From positions 14,934,469 to 14,998,468 of the forward strand of contig NC_088112.1 in assembly GCF_036370855.1 (NCBI RefSeq): 64,000 bases of DNA. The letters are read 5' to 3'. The notes beneath the pieces were generated by a model. The model was not told the origin of the DNA. It worked only from the letters and a program-made list of their open reading frames with translations, and did not search any database. The translations under genes were made by a program, and so were the position numbers. Positions 22,850 to 34,989 of the stretch are shown in pieces. The stretch's first letter is position 1. Every line of letters starts with the position of its first letter. This DNA is from Dromaius novaehollandiae (lineage: Eukaryota; Chordata; Aves; Casuariiformes; Dromaiidae).

Positions 22850-23560
22850 GATGTAAAAATTAAATTACTTAAAACATTTTTGGGCTAACACTTGGCTTTA
22901 TATAAACTCAGAGACAATCCTGTAAGGCACTCAGGGCAGATTATAGGTTTGGGCAAAGCTAGAAAATTGCTGCCATTATATTGTTATTATTAACACCTTG
23001 TAATTAGCCCTAAGGAATCCTGAAGTTCTCTCTCCTGATTTGGCTTTAATGAAGGAAAATTGCTACCTTTGCAAGTTGGATGGCGCCCGCTCTGATTAGT
23101 CTTAAGTATATAGGACTATTATTTTGAAAATGTTTGTTGTCATGTGGGTATTAGTATTGCATGTAAAAGGGGGGAGGGGAGTGGGGTGGGCTTTTTTATT
23201 TATTGACTTTGATGAGTCACATGTTCACTTTAGTTACTATCATCCTCTTAAAAATCAAGAATGGAAAACTAGTTAAGGTATCCCAGCCACAAGCTAATGA
23301 ATTCAGGAGGATCCTGTGGCAAAGCTGCCAGCTGCCCTACCTGCTGATTGTATTGGCTGATGGAGTAATTGTTGCATGGAGATAGTTTTATGACTGCTTT
23401 GAGAGTCTGAATGAGATCATGCATGAGTTAGCACACTAAGTGCAATAAAAATGATTTTATTTGCATGTCCCAGAGCCTTTCCTGATTCTTTTGCTGCTTT
23501 CACAGGCAACATCTTCCCAGTGAAATCAAGCCAACATTAATAAAACATCCCTTCCATACA
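22850..23560. promoter_or_regulatory. Strong candidate conserved non-coding element
   Basis: A long stretch of unique sequence carries many developmental transcription-factor motifs: homeodomain words (TAAATTACTTAAAA, TTGTAATTAGCCC), a TCF/LEF site CTTTGATG at 23207-23214 overlapping an AP-1 site TGAGTCA at 23213-23219, CAGCTG E-box words near 23,330, and the octamer ATTTGCAT at 23459-23466. A CpG-bearing GGATGGCGCCCGC lies near 23,080. No repeat signature appears over 700 bases, and the short frame at 23203-23385 is unconvincing. This is the longest enhancer-like block in the window; conservation was not measured. Confidence 0.48.
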
Positions 23561-23944
23561 TCTCCACTCCTCTCCTCCCACATGCTGTATGCTTTCATTA
23601 CCATCTCTGGGAAAAAACTGACATTAAAGAAAATTCATCTGATCTTATCTGTAATTAATTTGTATTTTGATAATATAGAAGAAGAATTTTTGCATGTAAT
23701 GACTTACCTGTTCATTATTTCTCTCCTTTGAACTCCTGTGACCGCTTACTAACTCATGCCAAAGCAGAACTGATTATGACATTTTCCCCACCCACCATCC
23801 AGGAAGGTTGAAGGTGTTGCCTCTCATACTTAGACAAATTGCTCCAAATAATGACTTTGTGCAAAATTAGTCATACATAATTGAGAAATTCTATAGATGA
23901 ATAGGAAAGTAACTTGAGATGAAGTTATCATTTTAATGTTTTTT
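23561..23944. other. Non-coding AT-rich spacer
   Basis: No exon or named repeat is recognised; the sequence is ordinary AT-rich DNA. Confidence 0.4.
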
Positions 23945-24040
23945 AAGTTAACGTGGGATTTGACATACTGGTTCAGACCAGCAGTCCACCCATAACAATC
24001 AACTGCCTTTTGTGGGAACGGGATCAGAGCCCACTCCTGC
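23945..24040 (+). repeat. CR1-like / sauropsid interspersed repeat fragment
   Basis: The text 'tgacatactggttcagacca' and 'gcagtccaccca' matches a dispersed repeat known from turtles and crocodilians whose consensus reads 'catactggatcagaccagtg' and 'gtccatctagtcc'. I associate that family with CR1-type LINEs, but the class assignment is from memory. It is a short, diverged fragment. Confidence 0.55.
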
Positions 24041-26740
24041 TGAAAGCAATGAAAGCTTTTTGGTTGTTGTCGCAGTGGATGGAGGAAGGCCTGGAGGGGG
24101 GCACCACATGGTACAGAAGAATATAGTGCAAAAGGACCTGAGCTACATGGGTTAAAATATCCAAGCAGGGCTCTCTGCCTGGCTCGCTTATTTTGGCTCT
24201 CAGACTGGTGTCCTTATTTTGCTTGTGTCAAGCTGCCTTTCTCAGCCAGGCTGCACTGCTGTACTCTATGCATAGATTATGCCGAGAGTTAGCAATAGCT
24301 TATAACGTTATTTGTATTCATGCAAAGGGTGGTGTGGCATAAAGTGCCACATTGCCCACCCAACACATTGAGAAACTACCAGTGCCAATCAGAAAATCAC
24401 AAAATGGCTTAAAAATCATTTCTGAGCCCTCTGGACACATATGAATTATGGTTTCAAACTGCCTTTTCCAACACATTTTTTAGAAATTCCTATCTTCTTT
24501 CTTCCTCACCCACTGGGAGAAACTTCTGACTTTTATTCAACTGTCCAATCCGAGAAATGGGTCCATTAAGAAAAAGAGCCAAGATTTCAAGATAAAACAG
24601 CTGACATCAGAGAAATCAAATCTAAGAGAATAGGAATCAGATCCCAGGTCTGCTATAATGAGTGCAAACAAACTGTACAATGCTACATCAGAGACATACC
24701 TTCCTGTCTCCCCATAGAAATACTGGCTTATACCATGAAAGCTCTGCCTTTATAGCTGCCGAAGCCTGAATAATGACACATATTTAGTGGTCATAAAATT
24801 ATTCAGTCCCTCTTTTAGAACAGAAAACTACAGGAAAAAGGAGGAAATTGAAGCCAAAGTTCCAGCAACGTAAGTGGATATTCACAGTTTCTCAGTGTTA
24901 AAAAGTCAAAATACAGAGTCTAAAAGAAGATTTGGGTTCCAAAGGTGCATGGGAGTGGAGTTTGGGATTTTGGATTTTCTGCTTCAGCCCATTGCAAAGC
25001 CGGGGGTCAGCTGAACAAGTCAACATTTGGAGGTGTTAAGATTTTGGAAACTTGGCTCTCTCCTTCCTTTTGATCATCCACTGGTGTATTATCAGAATTA
25101 CACCTTAAGTGTACCACATTTAAAAACCAAATAAACAAAGAAACTCATTTTTCATTACATTTATGACCTTGTTCTATGCCTTGACTTCATTCATCAAAGG
25201 TCAATATACTAAATATAACATTTCTTTTATGCTAATTTATATATATTTTGTATTATGAAGTTCACTTCATCTCTCTGCTCCCCTTTGTTCAGATTATTGA
25301 ACACTGATCATGCCACAGAGCAATCTATCCTTGGCATACTCAACCAAGAAAAACTAGGACAAGGTAACACATTTTAAATAAAAAATACATTCTCATATTA
25401 AAAGTGGAAAAGTTGTGTGTTCAACATGAGGAACCATGATGTACATGCATGCAGGCTGAAAATAGGCTGCTTTTGCACTTCTTCAGTAAAACTGTTGGCA
25501 CTTTATGCTTCTGGGTGCAGGAAGGTAGTCATGTTCTGCGAGCAGAATGAATGATAAACATGATAAGATAATGTTGATGGACAGTTGATTGACATGCCCA
25601 TATCCAATGCACATTCAAGTTGAGAAAAGTGGTATCAATTGCTTTGTAGGTTATTAGCCCAGGTCCCTAAAGGGAATGAAAAGCACCAGAGAGAACATGT
25701 TGAAGTACATCTGTTCATTACAGTGAATAACATTTTAAAACATGCCTGTTTGCTGCCCACAGTGTCTTTGGTATCATTTAATTAAAATAATATAATGAAG
25801 ACCAAACTAGCATCCACCTACCCACCAATCTCTAACCCTAAGAGGCAGGACTGGCCTCAGAATTATTTTAAACAAGTGCCTCACCAGGTCCTGGCCTCCG
25901 TCTGGTATTATCATTACACCTATTGAGAGTGATTTAATAGGATGTAGAAAACAAAACACAATAAAACAGGGGACGTGAGCTTTTAATTCTTTGACTACAT
26001 AGCACACTATATAACATGGAATGACAGAAGTCATATGCAAGCCCAAATCTATAGTTAAAGACTTAAATAAACAAACCACTCCTTACAATGATATTCAGAC
26101 TTACGGTAGGTCCTTGTCAATAAAGGCCCATATTACCTGTTGGACAGCCTGGTGTATGGAAGGGAAAGGTTTTTTGTGGAATAGAAAACAGCATCTTCAC
26201 TGAAAGCATGTTCTCACTATGTTGTCGCCTCTAATTCCCCTGTGGCTGCCAGGGAAAGAACTGATTCATCCAGCTGAGTGGGTGGGTGGCCAGGATTGGC
26301 AAAGAATTAGAGATTCATTTCACTGCCATTCAATTAGGCATGTTCTCTGAGAAAACAAGTGTTTATGATGCAATTTGTAGTACAAGTTTTGCTTCCCTGA
26401 GCAGAAATACTCTCTTTCCACAATTTGAGCTGACTATGGGAGAAGTAACACTGCTGTAGAGCAATTTTTCAAGTGGTTTTGCTGCTGCTGTGGGTGTTCA
26501 GAGCCCCACTGGCCTCAATGGGAATCCAGATCTCTCTATAGTCTCCAGGAGCTTTTGCTAGAGAGCTTGGATTCATCTTTGGGATTTGCAAAAGACTCCC
26601 TCTTTGCCAGCAACCCGGTAGTTCTCAGCCTTGCAATAAGCTGGCTGTCTAAAAATAGCATCCTCATGAAAGGGCAGAGCACAGACTGGTGACCAGGAGC
26701 AGTTGTCCCAGAACGCTGCTTGTCTGCAAACTGCTGGAGC
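24041..26740. other. Non-coding desert segment
   Basis: AT-rich unique sequence with no recognisable exons. The segment 25,130-25,400 is especially AT-rich. The 90-codon minus-strand frame at 25807-26079 has no identifiable domain. Confidence 0.4.
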
Positions 26741-26830
26741 ATTTTCAGCACTCAGCTTTCACTCTTGCGAACAACGCACGCGCGCCGTGTCACAGAGCCC
26801 AGCGGAGGCACACGGGTGATTAAGTGTTCT
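26741..26830. promoter_or_regulatory. Isolated CpG cluster
   Basis: About nine CG dinucleotides occur within roughly 60 bases, centred on ACGCACGCGCGCCGTGT at about 26,775-26,791, surrounded by AT-rich DNA nearly free of CpG. Retained CpGs suggest protection from methylation in the germline, as at a bound regulatory element. It is too short for a classical CpG island. Confidence 0.4.
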
Positions 26831-28924
26831 GCTAGAAAGGAGGTAGAGGCTAGGTGGAAAGGTCCTGCCTTGCTGCTCTACAGTAGCACACTTACTCACG
26901 TGTGAAAGTTTCAGCACATACATAAATCCTCTGGAGTCAATGACACATCCTGCTTACTTTAAAATCAAAAGATGACAATAACGTCTGCAAATCTGTTATG
27001 ATGAGACCTCCGCATACTGAAACTCTTTCAGTATATAGGCAAGCAAGACAGCCTGGATGATTTTCCTAGCATTTAGGCACCAACTTGATCTGGAATAATC
27101 ACTTCAACATGTGAAAGAATCAAATCTGGATGCTGCTATGCTATGAACTAGGAAAAGGGAAAGGTAATGAAGAAAGCTACACCATTAGGTAAATGCTGCT
27201 TTGCCATGTGGTTGGGGCATGTACATAAGGCATGTATTGATGCATATATGTTAACAGGGAAGAGGGTTGCAGCCCCCTTTGTCATCCCTGGAGTTCCAGT
27301 TCTGGAATTAATTATTTTTGGGGAGTCTTACCTGGGATTTGAAAGAAGGATAGCTTTTTTTTTCAGTATGGACAGCTATGAAATTAGATTTAAATGACCA
27401 AAGCCAAATCTCTAAAAGGCCAGCAAGGACTAACCGGCTTTTAAAAAAAAATCTCTCAGATATTTTGCAAATTTAAAAAGAAATCTGTATAATACAAAGA
27501 GCCTTTCTGTCCATTTTATCTTCCAATTGCTGCTGCTGTTTGCTTGTTTCCAGTCACACTAATGGACATCCAGCTATTGCTCTGCAGAATGACAGAACAG
27601 TAGTTTCAGTGTTGAGGTTTCAGTGAAACAAAACCAGCTTCGGGTGCTTAGCCCGAGAACTTAGTGATGTAAGTTCCCGCAGCAATTAGCTTCTTCATCT
27701 CCTCTTCCAGTCTTATGAGTCAGCTGCATAGATCAAGAAGTAGTGAAAAAAGCCCACAAAAGACTTCTACAAAAATTCAGAACAATTATTTTGCAATGAC
27801 TAGAAGCTACCAGGGAGGCTATAATTGTAACACGTTGCAGGGTGTATAATAGTATGACCTTTATATAAGTAGCATTGCACTATGATCTTTCCAAGCACAG
27901 AGGAGAAACTGTGAACAAAGGACTACTCAGACTTCTGAGACTTCTCCTTTTCTAACTTATAATTACATCATCTATTTACACTAGGTGAGAAGAGATTTTG
28001 TGTGCTCTGAGTATATGTGCTACTAAATTCTTTGGCATAACCTTGTTTTTATAGCCTCTGAATCCTTTACTCCTGGCTGAGCTTTGTACCTACCTTTCTG
28101 GGTATCTAGCTGCCTCCTGTAAGACACTGATTCTCTACTCTCCCTGTTGTGGTGAAAACACATGTTTGAAGAGACCCACTTTCATTGCCATCAGGACTTG
28201 GAGGATAGCCATGATACCCGTTGAGTATGTGTGCTCCAGGTTTTCTCCTCAGATGACAGCTATCCAGAACTAAGCCTTGCATTTCCTCAGAGTAGAATGG
28301 CCAGTAAAAGCACATATAACAAACTGAATCCCAAACTGGAGCATGCTTCTAATTGGAGAATTGAAGAAATATGGTTAATGTTTCCTGTAGCCTAATTAGC
28401 TTTGAATTCCGTACTCCCTGGAATGGAAATTACTTCAGGTATACACATCACCTTCACTTCAGATGCCAAAGCATCTATGATGTTTTCATCAGTTAAAAAA
28501 AAAATCAGAACTGTTCCTATAAGTAGACCAAAGGCCAAGGTTTTTCCTTATGCAGCAGAAAGGCAATGGGAGTAGGCTATGTGAGGCATAAAAACTAAGG
28601 AAGGGAACCCTGCGGAGCAAATTATTTGTGACTATTTACTGGGAAAAGTTTGCTTTTCTTGTTTTTCTGAATTATCCATGAACTTTTTTTTTAACAAATT
28701 TGTGCATTGTTTGATGATTAGGAACATATGCTCACAGGAAATGTCATCCTGGATCAATCAGAAGTCCAGCAAGCCCAGGGGGTGGGATTTCAAAAGTGCC
28801 TAAGTGAGTTAAAACATAAATCCCAGAGAATTTCCACTGGACAAAATTTCCTCCAAACCCTCATTAGTGAGAAGTTCACATAAGCCCTGAAGAATGCAGG
28901 TTTATAGCTCTCTCAAAACTCTTG
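26831..28924. other. Non-coding desert segment with one candidate element
   Basis: Mostly AT-rich unique sequence. Bases 27,640-27,730 are enhancer-like: scattered CpGs (GCCCGAGAAC, TTCCCGCAGCAATTAGC) are followed by TATGAGTCAGCTGCAT, in which an AP-1 site overlaps a CAGCTG E-box. No exon is recognised elsewhere. Confidence 0.38.
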
Positions 28925-29055
28925 TTTATTTTTTTAGTCTTTATTATTATACCTGGCTATTCTTGTTACCGATATAAATATCTAATACCTTTTTGAATCC
29001 TTCTAAGCTTATGGCCTCAGCAAGACCTTGTGGCAATATGTTCCCTTGGATAACA
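28925..29055 (+). repeat. CR1-like sauropsid repeat fragment
   Basis: The text 'ggctattcttgttaccgata', 'tttttgaatccttctaagct' and 'tggcctcagcaagaccttgt' is collinear with a repeat abundant in turtles and crocodilians (ggccattcttgttgcccat, tttttgaatcctgctaagct, tggcctcaacgatatcctgt). The match runs for over 100 bases with moderate divergence. It appears to be another part of the same family as the fragment at 23,945. Confidence 0.68.
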
Positions 29056-29760
29056 GTGCTTTCACTCTGTACATCAGAGGATCATGATGGGATTTCCCTG
29101 TTGGTGCCAGATGACTGGTCCATGTGATGGGCAAAAGATGTTAAGAAATCCAAGGAAATGGGTACAGCTGGGCAGTCTAGACTCAGGCATAGTATGAAAA
29201 AAGGATTGACGAGATGAACGGCAGGACTTCAATATGCCTAAATATCCTCTGGAAGTATCTTCCTCTCTCCTTGGACTATAAAGGGAAGTCAGGAGCAACT
29301 AGGCTCCTGATTTAAGCACCTAAATTTAGGTGAGATGAATTTGGCTCCAGAATCTTGTTCCATTCAACAAGATTCTCAGAACCTCTGAAGTGTGGGAGCA
29401 GTGTTTTCCGCCTTCAGACAAAGGAATAAGTAAAGAAGAAGCAGCTCTCCAAAGCTGTACAAGCCTCGTGGTGTTTCTCAAGATATTTTAGAGGCAACTT
29501 AAAGCTTGATGCACACCTGGATTCCCTCCTTGGTTCTAGCTGAAAAGCTCTTCAGTACGTTTTCTGCCCCAATCCCTGCAGTACCTCCATATTCATCTTT
29601 AGAGAACAGAGATTTTATTCCTGTGTTAAAATAACCCAGCGCAGATACTTTTACTTTCTGAGATTAAAGCTGAACCTGACTGACAAAGGGATTAGGAGCA
29701 AAGGTTAAACCCATGTCAGACTGAACATAAAGATGCAAAAGGAACAAATGACTTTACCAA
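29056..29760. other. Non-coding spacer
   Basis: Unique sequence of ordinary composition with no recognisable exon, regulatory cluster or named repeat. Confidence 0.4.
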
Positions 29761-30030
29761 ACTCCCTTCTTTAAAAGGCTTCCTGTTAGCAATTTAGCTG
29801 ACTGTTCATTTCACACTAGCTAAAGAGCTTCTGCAGTTCAAATGAGATGTAAAGGAGAGAGGTTTTCACCTGCTGCCAACTAAAAAAGCAGGGAAATGAT
29901 TGTTCTTTTTCTGACCATTTAACTGCACTTCACCTTGCACCAGCCTTCTTTGGCTTTGGGAGTTTTAGCCCTTGTGATTTAGACAACTGGCCTCGAGGGA
30001 CAAAAAACAATTTATTACGCAGAGAAAGAA
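29761..30030. promoter_or_regulatory. Candidate conserved non-coding element
   Basis: Unique sequence with a CACCTG E-box at 29867-29872, a SOX-type ATTGTTC at 29899-29905, and a posterior-HOX-like TTTATTAC at 30011-30018 preceded by ACAAAAAACAA. No frame or repeat explains it. Conservation is inferred. Confidence 0.35.
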
Positions 30031-31066
30031 GAGAGAACTTAAAAATATGCAAACCCTCTTTCATTCCTCATTTTCCCTAATGTTACCAAAACCAAAGAAT
30101 TGCATACTTTTAATTCGAAGGCTTTTTTTTCTCTAAATGACAAAGAGGAGAAACAGAAACAGAATAAATGACTAAGAAAATAACGGATGTAAAACAATTT
30201 AGGCTGACATCAGAAGAAAGAGAATGACTGACTTGGGAACAATGGATCAAAGAGATAAATAATTATTGTGAAGAACTCTCATAAACTTCAGCAGCAGCAT
30301 TCTAAAATAAACGAAATTGGAACATTCAAGTTGAAAGTTCCCTTTAGGGCTGGGGGGGGGGGGGGGGGAGTTGAGGTTTGAATCCAATTGGCATGAGAAG
30401 AACCTTGCCCAGGGTGAGGTGTTTTTTGAGGTCAGGGCCCTCAAATCTGGCGTTTGGAGAAAAAGATCTAGTGATCAGGGAGGATGGGAAACTTCAAGGA
30501 ATATAGCAGTTTTTCCTGTGTTTGAAGTATCTTAATTTTGGCAGGAGTCTTTCAAGCTGAACTGACACTGGAAACATGTTGAGATTTGACCATCATTAGC
30601 CCTAAAGAAGGATCCCTTTGGCTGTGTATTAAAGCTTTGATATAGTATCTGATCGGAAATGAGAGTGAGTTTCTCCTGAGCTGCCCTACCTCAGCCCCAC
30701 ACGCGCAGAACGCTGAGGGCAAGGACAGCTCTGTCCCCCTTCATTCATCCCTGCCTCATTCCTGTTCAGTCCGGGGCCCCCGTTGCTATTACTGCAAAGT
30801 AGAATTAACTGCTTAAGGTTGTTGTATTTGGCTTGGTATGACTCAGAGCTATTGCCTATCACTAATTTTCTTTACAAGAAAGCTTTTACTTTGCGCAGCT
30901 GCCCCCCCACCCAGTCATTCTGACCAAAGAGAATTTCAGCTCTGCAGGCTTCAAAATCAAGCCTAAAATTACTCCCGTCCTTTATTGATGTGAATTCTGC
31001 TACTCTTGTTCATCTCTCTTCTGTTTTGGTGTGCTGTTACCCACATTTTCTAAACCCTGGAAAATT
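30031..31066. other. Non-coding segment with poly-G run
   Basis: AT-rich unique DNA without a recognisable exon. It contains 17 G at 30352-30368. GC rises modestly at 30,680-30,785 with a few CpGs (cacacgcgcagaacgc). Confidence 0.4.
30352..30368. repeat. poly-G run, 17 bases
   Basis: Seventeen consecutive G occur in AT-rich surroundings. Confidence 0.95.
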
Positions 31067-31081
31067 CCCCCCCCCCCCCCC
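31067..31081. repeat. poly-C run, 15 bases
   Basis: Fifteen consecutive C, about 700 bases from the 17-G run and 730 bases from the 22-G run. Confidence 0.95.
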
Positions 31082-32251
31082 ACCTATCTACTGTTTCTCT
31101 AGAGTGGGGATTCTATAGGGTGAGTGCAGTTTGGGGAAAACCTTCCAATTAACAGAATACCAGGTATCTACTTTTCTCTCTCTTCAGAGTGCTGATATTA
31201 TAGCTCACTCCACTTTAGAGAATTCCTCTGGTTTGCCACAAATTTTGGGGTGTCTTGCATCCTGGCTGTGAGATATCTTTAGTTCAGGCTTTACGTGGTA
31301 CTTTACAGATCAAGGACTGTATTCTGCTCATGCAGAATCTATTGATATTAATTCGGAATCGTTGCAACAAGAGTTGGTTCTTGCACACAGGCAGTACAAA
31401 GGGATCACTTTACCTTTTGCTGGAATGTAATCACCTCTGGGGCGCAACATATCTTCTATTTAGCAACATATGACTGCATTCCAGGAGAGCAAGTGAATAA
31501 TAAGAGAACCATATCCAATTGAAACTGCAAGGGGGGTTGTGGCAGACAGAATGCAATTTAGTTCACATGAAATTGTCAAACCCTCCTCCTCCTCTAGGGC
31601 TGCACTTATTAATCTTGAGAAAACTGTCATGGGATTTTTAACGACCATAAGGGGTCAGGCCTTCATTTTGTATTCAAATTCATTCAAAATAACATTCAAA
31701 TAACAGTGCCTCCAGCTGTAGCGTACTTTTAACATACTGAAACAGCTGATCAGCCCTGAATTCCTCCTAGGATCAGTCCACATTAGAACAGTCCAAACTT
31801 GGCTGTAATCAATGGGGGGGGGGGGGGGGGGGGGGAAGCTTTTGTGGGCTTTGGGACCAACCAGATGGATTTTACTAATGAAAAGGACCAATAAAGATGC
31901 TGTGCCTTTGTTGCTGGATTTGCCAGCCTCTCTGTACCCATCTTCCTCCTCCATCCCTCTGCAGAACAATGAACAGAGCGATGAGGAGGAAACTAGATTG
32001 TCCTTCATCTTGCTTGTGGTTAGCAGGCGTTTTGTGGAGAACATTATATGGATATTTTTAAGCTGTTTTATTTAAGTATGATTGCTGAGGAAGTACAGTC
32101 ACTTCACCACACCCCTGCCCCCCAGGGCAGTGCATCTTTATAGAGAGGCATCATGTCAAACAGTAAGACGTGACATTCACAACCATGGGCTGTATCATAA
32201 GATAATATATCTGCCTGAGAAATCTGAAAAAATGCACTGACAACTGCCTCA
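31082..32251. other. Non-coding segment with long poly-G run
   Basis: The 22-G run at 31814-31835 creates glycine or proline codons in overlapping frames (31812-32075 plus, 31655-32044 minus), neither of which is recognisable. The rest is ordinary AT-rich sequence. Confidence 0.4.
31814..31835. repeat. poly-G run, 22 bases
   Basis: This is the longest homopolymer in the window: 22 consecutive G. It could form a G-quadruplex. The true length is uncertain because such runs are difficult to sequence. Confidence 0.95.
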
Positions 32252-32330
32252 GGGAAAAAAGAGAAAGAGAAAGATATAAACCATTAAATAAGAAGAGGGA
32301 GAGAGGGAGAGAAGAAAATATTTGCAGCAG
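32252..32330. repeat. Purine-rich (GA) low-complexity tract
   Basis: Two GA-rich stretches, 32252-32273 and 32290-32320, are separated by a short AT-rich piece. It is an imperfect microsatellite. Confidence 0.75.
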
Positions 32331-32559
32331 ATGTTTTGCTTCCAGAGACCTGAGTTACTGAGTAAATAACTTCATCAGGTGCTGTCACTGTACAAAATTG
32401 CTTTGAACTGTCTGCCATGTATGACAAAAAAGCTGTTGTTTACTAACTATTTATCATCATTTATGAGTTCCATTAAATCCAGCACTTAAAAAACAAGCCT
32501 AGAAAGTGAACTTCATGACATATCTGCCTCATGTTCTTACAACATCATAACAATGGATA

Positions 32560-32650
32560 CGGTCCTCAGCTGCTATAGACACAGTCCCAATAAAATGAAT
32601 GCGTTTACACTCTTCTTGATTCACACCAATTAAGAAGTTAGTCCTGCACG
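32560..32650. repeat. Possible degraded palindromic-type repeat
   Basis: The text 'cagtcccaataaaatgaatg', 'cgtttacactcttcttgatt' and 'cacaccaattaag' resembles the order found in one arm of the 'ggagtaactcc' family. It is diverged and tentative. Confidence 0.32.
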
Positions 32651-33042
32651 TTTGGCCAAGCAATTGGGGCTAGCCCTATCAAAACAAACCTCCAGTGCAA
32701 ATGCATTCTCAGTTTCTCCATTCCATCCACTTTCTATACTTCTGCATCCCTGCCATGCTCAATGCTATCTCGCTGCAGCAACACATACGTATCCCCCCAC
32801 TCTGCCTTGTGCCTTGTGTTAGGAGGATGGTTATCGCATGTTTCATCACCCCTATGCAAAAGAAAATCCCCTGAGCATAGGGAAATTCTTTCTCCTGTTC
32901 CTTTTAAACGACTCTGAGTCATCCAGCTTAGCCAGAAGTTTAAGCCAGAGAATCTGGCCCTTTGTCCTTTAGATAATTTGAGTCCATTAAGAAGCCTTAG
33001 TGTGTTATTATTTATTCTTAAACAATAGGGTCCAGCAATTGC
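32651..33042. other. Non-coding spacer
   Basis: Unique sequence without a recognisable exon. The short minus-strand frame at 32734-32922 is not identifiable. Confidence 0.4.
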
Positions 33043-33080
33043 ATAATAATAATAATAATAATAATAAAATAATAATAAAA
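33043..33080. repeat. AAT microsatellite
   Basis: About eleven AAT units, with one interruption, are followed by an A-run. It could be the tail of an old SINE whose body is no longer recognisable. Confidence 0.93.
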
Positions 33081-34989
33081 AAAGATTTTAGCCAAGAGTG
33101 GGAACTGAAATACTCATACTACTAATCTTCCAGTGCAAATGTAAACATCTTGAGTAACACTAATTTAGTGTTCTTTGTCACTTGCTTTTTTTCTTCCCTT
33201 TCCCTTCAAACAAAATGTTACTATTTGAAAACCTATCAGAGAGATCAAGACAACATCTTCCCATGACATAAACAAAATCAGAATTACACATCTAGGCAGA
33301 GGATCAATGGAAAAGTACAAGCAGAACTTCCTAAAATAGCCCAGCTAGACTGAAATCTGTTAGCATGATGGGCCAAACAGGCTTGAACATCTTCAAAAAT
33401 CTGTCCTAACCTCAAGAGGCACCACTGGGCACTGCAATGCCCTCGATGTGATGTGGAGATCACACTGCAAACTGGCATGGTGTGGAGTACCTAAGCCTTC
33501 GCTGTCTTCTCAAGGGCATAGGGACCCCCTCACAGGTTGGCGAGAGGAAAGAACACCGTCTGTAATTGCCAATCCCAAGAAAAGTGACATGCTGGCACAT
33601 CCTACACTGCTTTTCCATACCAGGTGGCACCAGAACAATCAGAGGTGCACAGATTTGTAACTCTCAGATTTAACTGACTTCTTCAAACCTCAAAAATAAA
33701 TCTTTGGTTAACAATTTACCCTGGATCATTCCGCTTCCTAAGTGGTTATCCAGTTCCAAGTCTAAGGGAGAGAGTACCTGTGAAGGTATCCTTTCTCACT
33801 CTTCCACATAAAGTAATTAACTGTCTTTGCTTTTCCTGGTTTGACTGGAAAATTTTTTAACCGCATTTGGCCTCACACGTACAAATATGTAAGTACCAAT
33901 TATAGGATTACAGCATTTATTAGTCAGGAAAGTTGTTACAGGGCCTTCATGCCTCTGGCAAAAAAGATGTGCACCCCCTCCCACCGATTCATCAAGACCC
34001 TTTATGCTTTGTTGATCTTTGGCTCCATCTCAAGAAAACCTTAGAGATAAAGTTTCACTTCTGATTTCACTTTGTGTTCTCAGATGCAGTTTTCCTACAG
34101 AAGATTTTTGTAACTCTGCTTGACACAGGCAAGACACTGGTTTTGCTGTCAAATACACTGATGGGAAAGAAGTGGAATCTTTCTATAATAACTTGTTTGA
34201 AAAACTTGTTCCAGTTTTTCTCTGTGTGCAACACAGGAACTGAAGACATTGACTGTCTTAATTTCATGGTGGGCCATAGAGAAAAGCTTCAGTCACGATG
34301 CCATTAAGGTGGGAAAGCTTTCCTGAGGTGCATTTGTCTTGCAGGCCAAATTGTTAGAGAATCTCAGGAGCAGACACGTGAACTGTGGGAACTCTGCTCT
34401 GCTGGAGGAGATCTGGCTTTGAACATAAGGATCTCCTATCAACATTTTTGAGTCCCAACACTTGGACCTGGGCTTTGGAAATCCTGCCACCCTTTTGCCA
34501 ACTAGAATTGGATGAACAAATAAATTAATTATGATTTTTTTTCTCTCTCTTTTTGTCTTTTGTCTCTGAAAAGTTCCTGATTTTTTTATTTAGTTCATTA
34601 CTCAGAATTGGCTGACCTACATTATTGGTCTTTCAGAAAAGTTGGTTGAAAGTATCTGTTGTTTGAACCCCTTGGTTCCTGCTGGAGCCATTTCTTCTGC
34701 TCCAGAAGTGGATTGTGGAGCTAATAGCCCTGCTTCTGGATTCAAAGTCTCAGAATTGCTACAGCATCCTTTAGCCACAGGTCAGACCTGGAGAATAACA
34801 GATCTCGAATGTGCTTCCTGACTCTGTGTCTGGTTGTGTGTACTGGGCTTGGCTTCATCAGAGCCATCAGAAGGGTCAGTAGCCAAAGCAGAAGAGCTAG
34901 AGTCATGTTTCAGCCCTGCCTGGTTCCTTTCCTGACAACTGTACTCTGGGAGCTAAAGAGTGGTGTTGGGGAGGAATTTGACTTTGATA
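33081..34989. other. Non-coding desert segment
   Basis: Unique sequence. Several 60 to 77-codon frames on both strands overlap each other (for example at 34074-34307 and 34067-34267) and are therefore uninformative. No exon or named repeat is recognised. Confidence 0.4.

Noticed and set aside
9190..23466. Four perfect octamers (9190-9197, 11851-11858, 16327-16334, 23459-23466)
   Set aside because: About two matches on both strands are expected by chance in 64 kb, more in AT-rich DNA, so the count alone is not evidence of a POU-regulated domain.
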